64,000 nucleotides of DNA from Schistosoma haematobium. Lineage: Eukaryota; Platyhelminthes; Trematoda; Strigeidida; Schistosomatidae. The position numbers and the translations under genes are program-made. The stretch spans positions 1,116,001 through 1,180,000 of the forward strand of contig NC_067200.1 of NCBI RefSeq assembly GCF_000699445.3, given 5' to 3'. Of the stretch, positions 1-11,870 are shown piece after piece. Numbering within the stretch: position 1 is the first letter of the stretch; each line of letters begins with the position of its first letter. The notes beneath the pieces are model-generated. The model saw only the letters and a list, made by a program, of their open reading frames with translations, made no database searches and had not been told where the DNA came from.

Positions 1-1069
1 AAACTGGATGATGAGTAAGATACCGAATTCGCCCATCAGAGTAGTTATCGTTTACTTTTTCAGCGTAATCTCGTTCTACATACCGAGTCATGGAGTCTAC
101 ATAGTCTTGGAACAACTTCTTATCCCGAATAAGTCTACCTTTCAAACAGCTAAGTCTACGTTCTGCTAATTCTCTGTTATTAGGTAACTTGTGTTTGTGC
201 CTCCAAGGTAGAGCTATTTGATAGTGCCCGTTTAACCTTTGTACTGAATTTGATATAGCACCGAGTGCTATACGGTCTTCTACAGACATCGATATAGTAC
301 GACTAAATGGATCTTTGAATTCAGTCGAGTACAACTGTTCGAACTTATCCTCTAATTCCTCTTTAGCTGAGAGGTGGTTGAGTGCACAATTGCTTTTACA
401 AGGTTCCCTATAGGAACCGAACAGCGTCCAACCTAACGGAGTCTTCTCGGCAAATGGTTCGTTCGGCTTTCCGGTTCTTATCTTTTTCATTTCGTGTACA
501 CTCGGTGAATTGCACCCTATCAACAGTTTGTCATTCTCATCCTCTACTCCAGGAAAACTTACGTCTTTTAAATGCGTCCAGGATTTCATTTGAGACATCG
601 TTGGTACCGTTCTGCGCAACATAGGTAATCTCTCGACTGTCCATACGTTTGGGATTCTAAATGACGAAGACGAGTCTAAGGAGGAAACCTCTAGTTGAAC
701 CTCTTTACACTGAATTGTGGAATGGTTATCCAACGTTTTCAACGAAATCATCTTAGGCTCTCCTTCTAAATTCAACCTTTTAGCTTGATCTTCTGTAATG
801 AGTGAGGCATCCGACCCACTATCTAAGAAGGCACAAGTCTGTGCTACCTTTTCTCCATTTCTTACCAGTACAGGCACTATTGTGAATGCTGCTTGTTTCT
901 GTACACGCTCAACACTTTCCTCCGTACATAGCTGGGTGTTAATGTGTGCATCAATATTAGTATTCCTTGGTTCTTCCCGCAACTGGTATAACAGGGTATG
1001 GTGTTTCCAGCCACACCCTTCGACAGCACACGACCTCGGCGATCGACAGTATTTTGCTACGTGGTTTGC
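1..1069 (-). CDS. Pao/BEL protease and start of reverse transcriptase (partial)
   Basis: Downstream of the gag stop at 1070 the minus strand stays open to the window edge. Near 815-835 it reads CAFLDSGSDASLIT, the active-site Asp-Ser-Gly motif of the retropepsin-like protease of BEL/Pao elements. Further on (about 420-450) comes PLGWTLFGSYREP, matching the protease-RT linker of the same family, then a region rich in basic and acidic residues typical of the lead-in to RT. It is partial at its 3' end because of the window edge. The open frame contrasts with the broken gag. No start codon is claimed because it would be made as part of a polyprotein. Confidence 0.75.
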
Positions 1070-2165
1070 CTAAAGGCAAACATTACACAACTTGTGTCTA
1101 AGAACGAATTCCTTCCTTTCTCTAACATTCTTGTCTTTAAATTTTTGACATTGATCTAAGGAATGATTACTGGAGCACTCCAAACAAGATGAACTGCGTA
1201 AGAGAGAATTACCATCACTAGCACTCGCATAAGATATTCTTGCTGCATTGTTATCCGTTCTAAATTTCATTTTTAAAACACCAACATCTTTATAGCCACT
1301 ATTACTACCGCGGTTGACAAGTAAGCCGTACCTAGAATTAGCAATGTCCGACTGCTCCTTCACAAAGGTCCTTGAGTGAAGGTTCTCTGCCTGTCTTAAG
1401 AATTCTACACGCAACTATAACCCATTCTCTTTGCAGGTGTAACGTTAGTTTTAAAAACATGCATTCAATAGTCTTTGTGGAATTAAGATCAGATACATAG
1501 TTCATCTGCGTGAGTGTTAGCTCACAAATATGCATCTCACGAGACAACCTTCTTAAATTATATGGATCGGTCCCTTTAATGGCAGGGATGTTCAGCATCT
1601 TATTAATAAATGCATGAGCTACTATATATTTCTGACCAAATGCTTCCTCGAGAAGTTCTAGTGCTTTACGATAGCCTTCTTCTGGCTCAGACAATGCGCA
1701 ATGAACAATAGTGTTTTTAGCTTTAACCATCACAGTACTGGATCAAATAGTTTAACCTAGATCGGAACCCAATGCTCTCGTCAAAACAGTCCTCAAAATT
1801 CCGTATGAAGCTCCAATAGTTCATAGGGTTACCATCAAATCTTATAATCTCTTTCTTTGGGAGGTCTAAAGCTCTAGACATCATTGTTACCCAGTCTTTT
1901 CTAGGAGGAACATCAACGACAGATGTACACTCATACGTCATCGCCTTGTCAGCCATAACTTGATTATAATGTTCTCTTCCTTTTGGCGTAACCGTTCTAG
2001 CTCGATTTCCTTTTCTGTCAGAGCTAAACGTACTTTAGCTAATTCTAACTCTAACAAGGGATCCATTTGATAGGTATTTCCTCCGAGCTGTTCATCACTA
2101 TGGGTTTCTGAATAATGAGGAGACAATTCGGAAATATGATCAGTTTTACGACTCTCCACAGACAT
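1070..2165 (-). pseudogene. Pao/BEL gag region, frameshifted
   Basis: Four overlapping open stretches in different frames (2165-1938, 1956-1723, 1733-1338, 1414-1070) together give one gag-like protein. The first has a charged helical end (motif EKEIELERLRQKEE). The second has the typical motif IIRFDGNPMNYWSF, the third continues with a motif ALELLEEAFGQ characteristic of DUF1759, and the fourth carries a Cys/His cluster of zinc-knuckle type (CLECSSNHSLDQC) ending in LRHKLCNVCL. Each change of frame needs an indel of one or two bases (near 1950, 1730 and 1390), so this copy cannot make a full gag unless the indels are assembly errors. The start at 2165 is the first Met of the first stretch. 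Confidence 0.8.
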
Positions 2166-2600
2166 CTAAAGGTACCCAATGTACGAAACTTTGATGAGAT
2201 ACTGTTCGAAACTTTGTAGGGAGCAATTTCCTACAGGTTTAATTCTAAGCTATTCTCTAGAGCGTCGAATACAGAGTCTTGGTTTGGTCAAAGTCAGAAC
2301 AAGTAAGCTATTTGGCTATATAAACTTTATCTGTTTCTAAAACATAAATTAACATCGTTAGTGTGCAAACGAAACAGTACAGTCTATTAATACATGGAAA
2401 AAGAGACAATAACATACCGAACAGTAGCCAGAGAATAGGAAAAATGAGTCAATAAGCAAATATTGTTTTACAATGGACATTAAACTGTGATTGGTTAACA
2501 AAAAGATACAGTCGTACAAGGTCAAAGGGAGTTGATGTGGTGGTGGGCGTTTCCCTTTATTATTAGTGGGTTCGTTTATCGATCACATTTTACGCAGATT
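2166..2600 (-). other. Possible 5' LTR and leader of the Pao/BEL element
   Basis: No coding signal is seen here. The stretch lies directly upstream of the gag start on the minus strand, where a 5' LTR and primer-binding site should be. A TATA-like stretch (tatatagcc, read on the minus strand near 2315-2325) would fit an LTR promoter. I could not define LTR ends or a primer-binding site, because the matching 3' LTR lies outside the window. Confidence 0.3.
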
Positions 2601-2637
2601 GTCAATTAAATTTCATGTTTTCATTGGATAAACACAG

Positions 2638-5600
2638 GGAGAATTTTTATGTACAATCAAGAGTACTTAGGAGCAATTTACAGTTATGCGAGAAGCAGTT
2701 TTCATGTGAAAAATTATGTATCGTATGACCGTGAGTACCTCTTATATCCGGTGATAATATTTTTTGTCTTTCAGTTCTCATTTTGATTTTGCATAAATGA
2801 TTCAATACATCCTCTGAATAATTCATGAGGGCTGACCAGTACGCAGTGATTAATTTGCTTGTATGATTTGATGCTCTAAAATGTGTTCACAACACATATT
2901 CATTACTGTCAAGTGAAAAAGATGATTCACTTTGAAATAAACGCAAGTTGATTGGGTAGAAATAATAAATCAAACAAATTTAGTTGGACAGATGCACAAT
3001 AATAAACCATGTTGTTTAACAAATCATTTTGGATTATTAAATCACATGGACCACCAAATTATATTTGATGATGTCGGAATGTTTTTTTTATTTACTTCGT
3101 AAAGAATTACTGTCTCTTAGTCACTATTTGTGAACCACTGTGTATTCACCACAGTTTTGACTATTTTATTCGTGTGGATCTAAAACATCCACCAGTACTA
3201 ATAATGACAGGTGATAAAAAATTACCTTAAATAGTGCACTGGTATAACATAATTGATTCGACCCGGAACAACTAGAAAATCGAAATGAAGTTCACTTATT
3301 TTGTTCAGTTATTGCATTTATTGACATGGAAGTAGAATTTCTGACTAATAATTAGTTTTATTGAGGGAACACTGCTCGATTGGAATAACACAATGTCAGA
3401 AAATGATTTGATATGTGTACTGTCGTTTAGATATTATCGGTCTATTAGATTGTCTAAAGTTTTTAAAATCAACATTTCGGAAGTAGAATATTCTTCTCAG
3501 TTGGTTGGATTGAAACATCCATCATATCGTTGAAATAATTATGAGTCTCCTTTCAACTCCCATTTAATTGAACCGGTTTACTTAAATCTTGAAATAAAGA
3601 TGATAACTCGCGTCCAAACTCATTCTCTATGAATATTCATTATATATATACATAAAAACACAAATATTTTTACTTTCATCATTTCAGGGGAATTATTAGC
3701 CGTTAGAAAGTCTTATTATCAAAAAGCTAATGATAAAAGTATGTATCCATAAAATGATTATTTGATTACACATGAAATATTTAACCACCTACACCATCAT
3801 TCGTAGTACTTGCTTACACATTTTCTGTTCATTTCACATCACTGAATTCTTTTCAAAAACTGACAGCGGTAATAATGTGTAATCATCTCAGAAAATTAGG
3901 AAGTAGGAATTACATGTGGAATCCATCGATTGTTTGAACACATTGATTGAGATCTGAAGGACAGTTGACATAATCTGGATCATACTAGATTTGACGTGTA
4001 ATAAATAAATCCGTATGAATAAATTGGATCATAAACTCATTTCACTGATAAAAAAGCAAATGTAGAGATTCATCTTCGTCAACAGCCTTCAATGCTGCTT
4101 GATCAGAAGTCTGTATTCCGAAATAAGTAGATTAGTGTCACTCATTACTTGGTCATTCATAAAAATTATTCATTCAAATTAAGAATTCATCAAGTAGAAT
4201 AATTTGAAGCTATTCATTTTCCATCGTTACCAAACACTGACAAAGCAATGCGTTGCATAACGAAGTAACCATGTTCTATTTGTAAACAAACAAACCATAG
4301 CTAATGTCATGTGTACTAAGGGTCGATTTTTTCAGGAGTAATTATAGAGAGTGTTGAGCAAATTTCAATACCTATTCAACTATCAGATTTAATTAGAAGC
4401 CCGATGATTTATTATTTCGATATGAAAACGGGGTTGTAATACAGCTTCGGAAAGTAGTTATCAGATATTTATATTGAAGGATGCATGTTTGTTTCATTTA
4501 CACGGTGTTCACTAGATTATATTTATAACGAATTCTACCGAAGAAAACATTTGAGATAACGAAGAAAATACGTGCCTAAAACTGATCACTTTTCACGTAG
4601 GCACATAAAAATTCGCATCCAACAACGACATGATTATCAATAATACCTTACATTCTAAATAACAATAGTCTTTTGCTTGCAGTCCCTACATACAGTATAA
4701 CTACTCTGATACATCCGAATGGGAAGATATCAATCTATTATAAGAACGTAAGTTGCACAATTGAATAGTAATCTAGTTTTTTTCATGTAATTCGGATTGT
4801 TATCTTACATTGCGCAAATCAACACTGTCGAATGCAACACGATAGAAGGATATCAACATTTTTTAACGTGCACACAAACTATACGACTCTTTTAATAACT
4901 CCGTAATGACACACGTTATTCCAGCACTTTTTTTAAAACAATGAATTATAGGAAGTGACAATCTGACATATTTGGGCCGATTAAGGACAAACAGTGTATT
5001 ATATAGTACTTTCCAACACAGTCATTTTCCATCAAGCTTAATTACGTCTTCTGAAGTTCAGCTAATTGAAAATTTCATTGTCAAATAATCTGTGAGATAA
5101 ATTGTTAAAACTTTGATCGTCTCTCATTGTGTACTTGTTCGAATGTCTGCATTTAATACTTCACCAATTTGAAATACAATAGATGTGTGGTAACTAGAAA
5201 AGAGCAGGTGAGATGAAAGATTTCATTTGTGTTGAACTGAATCCATTTTGATTCCTTCGAGGTATTCAGGAGTTGCATGTATGGTGATGAATGGAAGTGA
5301 GCACATTACCACAATTCCTTTATATGACAAAAAATTCATGTGCAGCAGCAATTCAGTTGCTCACAATCACACTTCCGTCAAGTGACGTAGATATTCATCT
5401 CACAGTGTAGCGCATCATTGCATAATAGATAGATCGTCCGCTGGATTTCAGTGAAGTTGACAACTGAAGTGAGTCAGATTATCCTCGTAGACTAGATGAG
5501 TCACACTACTGCAGAAACTGAGAATATCAGTATGCTTACTGTGTAACTAGTTGCCTTTGTGCAAAGTGATGTGAATGACGACACATTCCTTCAGTGATTG

Positions 5601-8600
5601 GTTGACTTTGATATTTACTCAGACTTCCGTTACTTCTTTTCAGATTCCTAAGGTAACTGGCGAAACCGAAAAGCGGTCGTTTATTTTGGGCACTGTTTGG
5701 TGCAGAGAAGGTAATAAACGTTATTTACATTCTGATTTACACTGGCCTACACAAGCAGTCATGTGTTAGCCTAATATTAACTTCTGTGTGTAGCCTTTGA
5801 TCACCACGTCAATACAGAAATTTGCTGAATTATGTCATGGTGATCCAATATATCTTTCTTACAGTCTACATTATTCAGTGGTTTCGTGTGAAAACAGATT
5901 GGTCAAAGTGTCATTGAAGTGTTGATGAAAAACGTGTGAAATAAAATCTGAATACTTGTGGTAAACACATTGTCCAAACACTACTGTTTATTAAAAATTC
6001 AACGTGGATGGTGTGTTTCCACATATTGAAGCGAAGTTTCAGCATCATTTGTGATTATAAATCAAGATGCAAACTAGTCCTGAAAAAACCGCGTCCTTTG
6101 ATCAAGTCATTAATACGGTGAACCACTGAATTTATCTGAATTTAAATCAAGTATCTATGTCTTCATTTGAACAACCGTCATCCTTGTTAGTGTCACAAAA
6201 ACGATTGTCGTTGTTTTGAGGAAATCGTATTGCTGTTGTTTCTGTATTATATGCTGAACTCCGTAAACATTGAATTTCACGATTCACATCCGCCGACACA
6301 CACCTAACCTGGTACACTGAGTAATATAACTATGATGTATGAATATCTTCATCATGAATATTCAGAAAAGTTGCTTTAATTTCTTAACATCCGCTCGTTA
6401 AACAAAATCTCACTTGTTTTCCACTGTAAAATTTATTTCAAAAGGTTTGAATAAAACCGAAATAAATGTTCCTGGAAAATGGATCCGAAGTAGAACGTTA
6501 GTTGAGTATGAAGCCCTCGGGGGTAATGTTAAACCTTATTGTATCAAAAATGACTATTTTCACAGTTGATTGCATCAATTTTGTTTCCAAAATTGAAAAT
6601 TTCATGTGCAATTTCAGTAAATAATTGAATGAAATTTAGCTTCTAGTATCAAATGACGTTGTTCTATACGTGAATTCTCTGTTGATTATTTAAAATGATG
6701 GAGGACGGATGTCCTTCACGTCCTCACGTTGATAAAATTCACTTAAGCGTACATAATGTTACAAAATGATAGATGAGATAATATATGTCAGTTATGTGAT
6801 TGTGCATTGACTTGGATTCGCGGAAACATTTCTTGAAATTGTAATTTACTTCGAAACAATCACTTACTTTTCAAAAAATATAATTCCTTTTGTTCATCCG
6901 TAAAATTGGACGTGTAGACAAGTCAGGTGTTCAGATTTTGATATACCATAGGTAGTTGATACTTGTACAGTATCAAAAATACTGAAGATCTTTATGTTAG
7001 GTAAGTGTTTCCTTTCTCACTGATATGTATAGTGAGAAATCTTAAACACTCTTCAGCTCTTTATGTGTTAGAGTATTGAAATAACATCACCATGACTGAG
7101 AAAATTAGTCGAAAATCTAATGTTCTGATCGATTTCAATATTCTTTGAATAAAGTTTTATTTATTATTGATGAATGCTCATGATCCAACTGATGTGACAT
7201 GCTAGGTGACAGCACACAGTGTATAATGTGATCACATAGTTTGCAAACATTTCATAACGATAGGTTGACTGAAATCTCTTTGTTTTTCGATCGAAATAAC
7301 ACAATTATAAGTAAATTTATTGTCTGCGGACAACTGACTTTCTTGCACGGATTTCAAAATAGTCAGTGTGAGTGAGTTTACAATGTTATTTACCAGTTTT
7401 CATATGTTGAAGTGGTATACAAGACACGTTTTCATCATCAGACTGATGTCAATGGATGAAACTCGAAATCTTTTAGAAATCAAATGCAGTGTGCTTTGCT
7501 GAATCAGATGATAGCATAGTGTATATATTTCTGAATGCAAACAGTCATCAAAATCTACCAAATTCGCACGTCAATACTCATCGTTGAACATTCAACTTAG
7601 TTTCATTCAGTTCCGAGTTGTTGTCCCGAAATGTGAATCACATAGCATGAACGGGTTGGCATTCTCATGAATATGTACATTGAGTAATCACAAAGAATTT
7701 TCAGTTTATCATGTGGTAGGACATGAAAATATCAGCTCGACAACTGAGAGAATCATTTCGTAATGTAATGTTTAGATCTACTTTAATATTCGTTGAATAA
7801 AATGTTAACCATTATGGATGTATTTCCATTCAAAGCCAAGTCGTTTAATGTGAATGTCAATGAATGTGTGCTGAATTTCCCATTGCGCGAGGTGATGACA
7901 AATTCCTAGTGAATAAAATAGTCGCCTAATTTTGAAACCATCATTATATTATCGAGTTATAGTTATATTTATTGTTATTTTTTGTTTGATAACTTGTTGT
8001 GCAATCACCCTATTCTTTCCACTGAAGATTGTCCAAAACACAATTCGAATGAAGCATGTCAAGACGCAACAACATCGAATACAACGTGTATTTGGTGTGA
8101 AACAGTCAATATGTGCATTACGAGCAATGATAAGGGTATTCATGAATTCAAAGTAAATGGTTGCAAGGTTAAAGTAAGTAATTGATAGACTTCACACATT
8201 GTTTCCAATATTACCACATTCTACATTCTAAATCTATTTACTGAGATGAACATTTTCTTGTTGCAAATAAGTAGAGTATTGTATACGTTGATGACGTTTA
8301 ATCAGATATGAGTACGATGCTATGTTTCCACTTGGACATTGGACAATCAATAGAAGCGTCATTTAACACTTATGCTTAAAAAAACGTTGAATCTTCTAAT
8401 CATAGAATGTGTAGTGATTCTCGATATCCAATATAAAACCGTCTGTATGTGTGAATTGTTACAAAATGCCGATGAGATCAGTTGAATGATGAAACATAAT
8501 CTATTATAAATTCCGCATCATGTTTGGAAAGTGAAAGTTCATGAACTCTCATCGTTGAATTTCAAAACAGATATTCCTGATACTTTATTGAGAAACTTGT

Positions 8601-9369
8601 GTTCTGGATGGATTGCTTCAATAAAACCGTCAGTTATTGCTTTGTTCTTAATCATGTACATTGTGATAAAGTGAACCAACCGGGAAACAAATTTCGTCAC
8701 ACGAATAAGTTGTCAGTTAGTTGTAGGATAATGTGTACTTATCAGATTGACTGTCAAATCAGTAGCACATATTCTAAATATATTATATATATTATTCATT
8801 GATCATATTGTGCCAATGTGAATTATGTAACTAATTGTTGAATTCACTTGTTTCATCAATACTGACAAAGGTGTATCATGAATGATGAAATATTTGATAT
8901 TCAATTGTAATTCCACTGTTTCCTTCTTCCAAAGAGCTCGACTGTCAACGTTGCCAATGAACCAACAACTCTAGCAACTACTGAAACTGATTTGAAGCAG
9001 ACTAGTGGAAGCACTGAATCAGATTTGGTAAATGTTTGACATTTTGTAATCATTATACTATTTCGTTCATTTTAGAACATGACTACAGATACAACAACTC
9101 TAGAAACTAATGAAACTGATCTAAGAAATGAATTGAAGAAGACTAGTTTAAGTACTGAATCACATTTGGTAAATATTTGATATTTTGTAATCTTTATGCT
9201 ATTTCGTTCATTTCAGAACATGACTACAGATACAACTGAAGACATTGGGGAAACAAAATCACTGCAATACGTGTACATCGTTGTACCATTAGTTATCTCT
9301 TTCCTTATTGTGTGCACTGGCTGTGGTGTTTGGCTATGGTTCTACAGAAGGAAGAGAGTTTATCAATAG
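2638..9369 (+). CDS. PLXDC/TEM7-like (CP391S-type egg protein) type I membrane protein, 11 exons placed
   Basis: Exons placed by GT/AG sites and frame: 2638-2730, 3155-3210, 3688-3738, 4683-4747, 5644-5710, 6445-6522, 6971-7000 (30-nt microexon), 8028-8173, 8935-9027, 9076-9168 and 9217-9369 (stop TAG). Most junction phases agree. Read together they follow plexin-domain-containing proteins: nidogen-like second half (motifs LIHPNGKISIYYKN then IP, and RTLVEYEALG), a Cys-rich PSI domain in 8028-8173 (C..C..TTCIWC...MC..NGC), a Thr/Ser stalk, one transmembrane helix (YIVVPLVISFLIVCTGCGVW) and a short basic tail. The family is known from schistosome eggs; the role here is inferred. The signal peptide and first half of the nidogen-like domain were not found and may lie beyond the Pao/BEL insertion. 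The phase between the first two placed exons does not match, so an exon is missing or the gene is damaged. Confidence 0.72.
8028..8173 (+). CDS. PSI-domain exon of the PLXDC-like gene
   Basis: The acceptor follows a pyrimidine-rich run (cctattctttccactgaag) and the donor is gtaagt at 8174. The 146-nt exon enters in phase 1, which agrees with the phase-1 ends of the exons at 6445-6522 and 6971-7000, and leaves in phase 0, which fits the next exon. It carries six Cys in a PSI-like spacing with the hallmark CIWC, matching the plexin repeat that follows the nidogen-like domain in PLXDC proteins. The broken paralogues at 31.7 and 42.2 kb keep CIWC but lose several of these Cys. Confidence 0.8.
8935..9216 (+). 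repeat. Tandem duplication of a 93-nt exon plus its 48-nt intron
   Basis: Two 141-bp units lie head to tail: exon 8935-9027 with intron 9028-9075, and exon 9076-9168 with intron 9169-9216. Both exons are exactly 31 codons in phase 0, so copy number can change without frameshift. Both end in STES(D/H)L and share TTLxTxETDL; the introns differ at only a few positions. They encode the Thr/Ser-rich stalk between the PSI domain and the membrane helix, a likely O-glycosylated region. The last exon also starts with the same NMTTDTT sequence as the second unit. Confidence 0.9.
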
Positions 9370-9592
9370 TTCTCACAAACAGCTTCTCAATTGATTTCAT
9401 CAGGTTGACTTTGTTATTTTCATTTTGTAATTTATGAAATACGCTTTCTATTTTGTTAATCATTTCAATACATTGAAGATTGTTTCATGGAACTGCATAT
9501 CACATTGATGATTGTTTACGTAATGACTGATGTCACTTTGCTGGTAGAATATAAAAATATAATTTTTTGTGTTTATGTCATTGTTTTCATTC

Positions 9593-9598
9593 AATAAA
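9593..9598 (+). promoter_or_regulatory. Poly(A) signal of the PLXDC-like gene
   Basis: AATAAA lies about 224 bases after the TAG stop at 9367-9369, within ttcattcaataaacac. The paralogue copy at 43.2 kb keeps the equivalent site (ttcattcaataaaatc), which supports it as the real 3' end signal. Confidence 0.6.
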
Positions 9599-10288
9599 CA
9601 CATAAGTAATTTCACAAGAGGTTACAACATTGAATTAATTCAATTAACAGTATCGTGTATAAGTGATTATGTAACCATAGGAATCAAAAACGAGTTCGTT
9701 GTAAATGAACATTTGGTTAAAGTCTCAATACTGAGAAATGTCAATCGAAAGTGACGTCGTTCATTGTTGTAAACTAAACTGTCGGAATGCGGCATCAATA
9801 TGTAACAAGGCACCTCAATCCCTCGTTATTTGACTATTCACTGTTGAGTGCAAGCTGGTTGACAGACTGTTGTTAATTAGTTGTTATGAATTTGTTGAAT
9901 ATGGAATAATTTTAAAGGGTCTAGCTGATACTCAAGTAGGAATGGAAAAAGATGTAGAGTGAATGATGAACTAGTAACAGTTCTGTCGTTGCATTGGTAA
10001 TAAGATGAGAAATGTGAAACAAAAAATCACTGAAGTGTTTTCGTCAATGATTGATCACATTGTTAAACAAAACTTGCCCAATAACCGGTCCTATTCTCAT
10101 GGATTTATAAGAAACTAGTCCAGTGTGAAATAACTAGTTTTGTAAAGTATCATAGTTTCCATCTCTCCAGTTGGAATAAACGTTCTTAAACTGATTACAT
10201 CTGCTCATAACTATTTATCCAACGTTGATTTTACAAATAATAATTCGTTCACTCAACATTTTCACTGATGTTTTGAAGAGAATAATAC
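9599..10288. other. 3' flank of PLXDC-like gene
   Basis: No gene is seen. The part up to about 9850 matches the 3' flank of the inverted paralogue near 30400-30540 (shared cgttatttgactattcactgtt), so the duplicated block includes downstream sequence. From 9850 to 10288 I see nothing recognisable. Confidence 0.5.
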
Positions 10289-10710
10289 CTCGTGTAAGAT
10301 CCATTTTGAAGGTTTTGTGTGTTTATATGTGTGTGGGAATCCCTCCAAGTATACATTTGTAGTTTGTTTCTATTGTTGTTCCTCTAGTTGTACATTTTGT
10401 GATTCTTGTTTATTCCATTTTAGTTGGTATTATTTGTATTTCATTGTAATTTTTATTTTTCTTACGTCTTCACTAAGTTTCCGTGTTTCTTCCTTAACTT
10501 CATTTATGTTGTGTTTACTTGATACTAAGTCTTGGCAGTGGCCATATTGGTTTGCATTGGTTTGTTCCTCCTTTTCATTGTGTTGATTGCATGGACTGGA
10601 ATTGTGCATTTTCAATTGTGAATTGAGACACAATTCCAGAATTGAAAGCATTTCTCTAAATGTAGTGTGAGCGGTAATAAAGGCATCGAATGATGAAATC
10701 TATGTGAGAC
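10289..10710. repeat. Partial copy of the 700-bp TG...CA element
   Basis: This stretch matches 20648 to about 21060. The core 10310-10630 versus 20660-20980 is nearly identical, with only single-base differences noticed; similarity decays at both edges and is lost after about 10710. The intact-looking copy at 20644-21343 has defined ends and target duplication; this one is truncated. Both strands are open for some 70-90 codons in both copies, but I recognise no protein family. Confidence 0.8.
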
Positions 10711-10969
10711 ATTTCTCTCCCACACAAATTCTAAACAGCATTATAATATTGTCAGATTGAGTATCCGTTAAGATTGCAGTAATTTAAACATTTGGATTCA
10801 TGAGTATTATACTAAACAGCCGTCCCGTGCTTTCATGTTCTTAATGGTGAACTAGCTCAGATTGATACATGTATTCAAGCATTGTCATGTTCACCATAGT
10901 AGTCTAATTTCACATCGCCAGAGGGATACACTCCATGTTTTATGCTATGCGACTCATTCAGTGTATGTA

Positions 10970-11320
10970 AATCTATCAGAAGTGTGACAAAACAGGAATC
11001 GCAAAAACGGCTTATCCGTATCTTAAAATATGAAGTTAGTTGAACAATACAACTGAGATGGTAAATGATTGGAGTGTTTATTCATAGCTGGAGCAAGACC
11101 ATCTATGAACTGACAACCAAAAAATTTGTTTTCACTTCAGCTTCTTTTTAGAAAAGCAGTAATTATATGTAAAATAAGAATTTCATTCATCTTTGATCTT
11201 TGTATGTCGGTGATTGTCAGCCAAATAAACGATGTTTTTTTTTATTGTAACCAACGTTCATCTGACATCCACGATACAGAATAGAGAATACCATATTATT
11301 TCAATATTAAGATAGACTGA
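10970..11320 (+). repeat. Dispersed repeat, inverted relative to 38930-39240
   Basis: The reverse complement of 38930-39240 aligns by eye here: shared pieces include the run around gccaaataaac near 11220, cagaatagagaataccatatt near 11277, and the gttgaacaa block near 11040. It has no evident coding capacity. The second copy lies immediately upstream of the broken paralogue C of the PLXDC-like gene. Confidence 0.6.
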
Positions 11321-11689
11321 ATTGATAAATGATAACAAAGTACAATCATAAATGATTCTATAAACAAAAGAGGTCAACAGAAATATGTTTGTTCATTAGA
11401 CAAACACATTGTCTACGTTAAGATTGAAGAAATAATCAATATTACTTTGCATATTTTATTGGATATTACAGAAATGATAGAACTTGATGTTATTTTATAT
11501 TCAATGCGATGAATCAGACAGAATTCTCAATTTTTCAAATCTTATTCCTCAATGCATACGATTTACAGGTCCATGGCGTTTGTATAAATCAATGATACCT
11601 TTGTACTTGAAGACTGTCCAATTTCGAATTCTGAATACAATGCGTTCGTCTGGCCTCATCTAGTTGTCACGCAATATAACTCAATTTTT

Positions 11690-11870
11690 ATCAGGAAGGA
11701 TGGTTGGTGACTAGCAATGGAACCCATGATGCGCTTTTCTCCTTATTTGTGACTCGTCAGCTGGATATACCTGCATCCCAGAATTGATGTCTCTCCGTGA
11801 CACAAATCCACTATCGTTCGTTTCAATCGGCATCGTGTTATTCACTTAGTTTGATTTATGTCTTGAATAA
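11690..11870 (-). repeat. Smα-like tRNA-headed SINE, minus strand
   Basis: On the minus strand this reads a tRNA-like head (gataacacgatg... near 11840) followed by a hammerhead-ribozyme-like core and the closing segment ggttccattgc. The same design occurs at 63117-63320 (-), 29330-29480 (+) and 23063-23340 (-) in this window. Smα elements of schistosomes are known to carry hammerhead ribozymes. Confidence 0.65.
11715..11775 (-). ncRNA. Hammerhead-ribozyme-like core
   Basis: On the minus strand the core reads CTGACGA (the conserved CUGANGA box), a short stem-loop and then GAAA, flanked by arms that could form stems I and III (tatatccag before the box and catgggttcc after it). It is the only copy in the window that I found with both CUGANGA and GAAA boxes intact, although stem II (gtca versus aagga) is poorly paired, so catalysis is uncertain. 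Confidence 0.55.

Larger units (their letters stand above)
1..2165 (-). mobile_element. Pao/BEL-type LTR retrotransposon, gag-pol 5' part, cut by window edge
   Basis: The minus strand encodes, from 2165 downwards, a gag-like N terminus, a DUF1759-like gag body, a zinc-knuckle segment and then a DUF1758-like aspartic protease that leads toward the reverse transcriptase. The order gag, zinc knuckle, protease, RT in one polyprotein is the Pao/BEL arrangement. The element runs off the left edge, so RT, RNase H, integrase and the 3' LTR are outside the window. It lies antisense and upstream of the PLXDC-like gene at 2638-9369. The gag part is split over several frames; the protease part is open to position 1. 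Confidence 0.85.

Noticed and set aside
382..1073. Two plus-strand open stretches
   Set aside because: They lie opposite the Pao/BEL protease-RT coding strand and are shadows of it.
4337..4434. Exon-like stretch after ttttttcag reading VIIESVEQISIPIQLSDLI
   Set aside because: It does not fit the family alignment: exons 3688-3738 and 4683-4747 join directly in frame and cover this position without it. The donor (ggggttgtaa) is also weak.
10317..10586. Cys/Phe-rich plus-strand protein, repeated at 20638-20937
   Set aside because: Its preservation follows from the near-identity of the repeat; it has no family match and opposes an equally open minus-strand frame.
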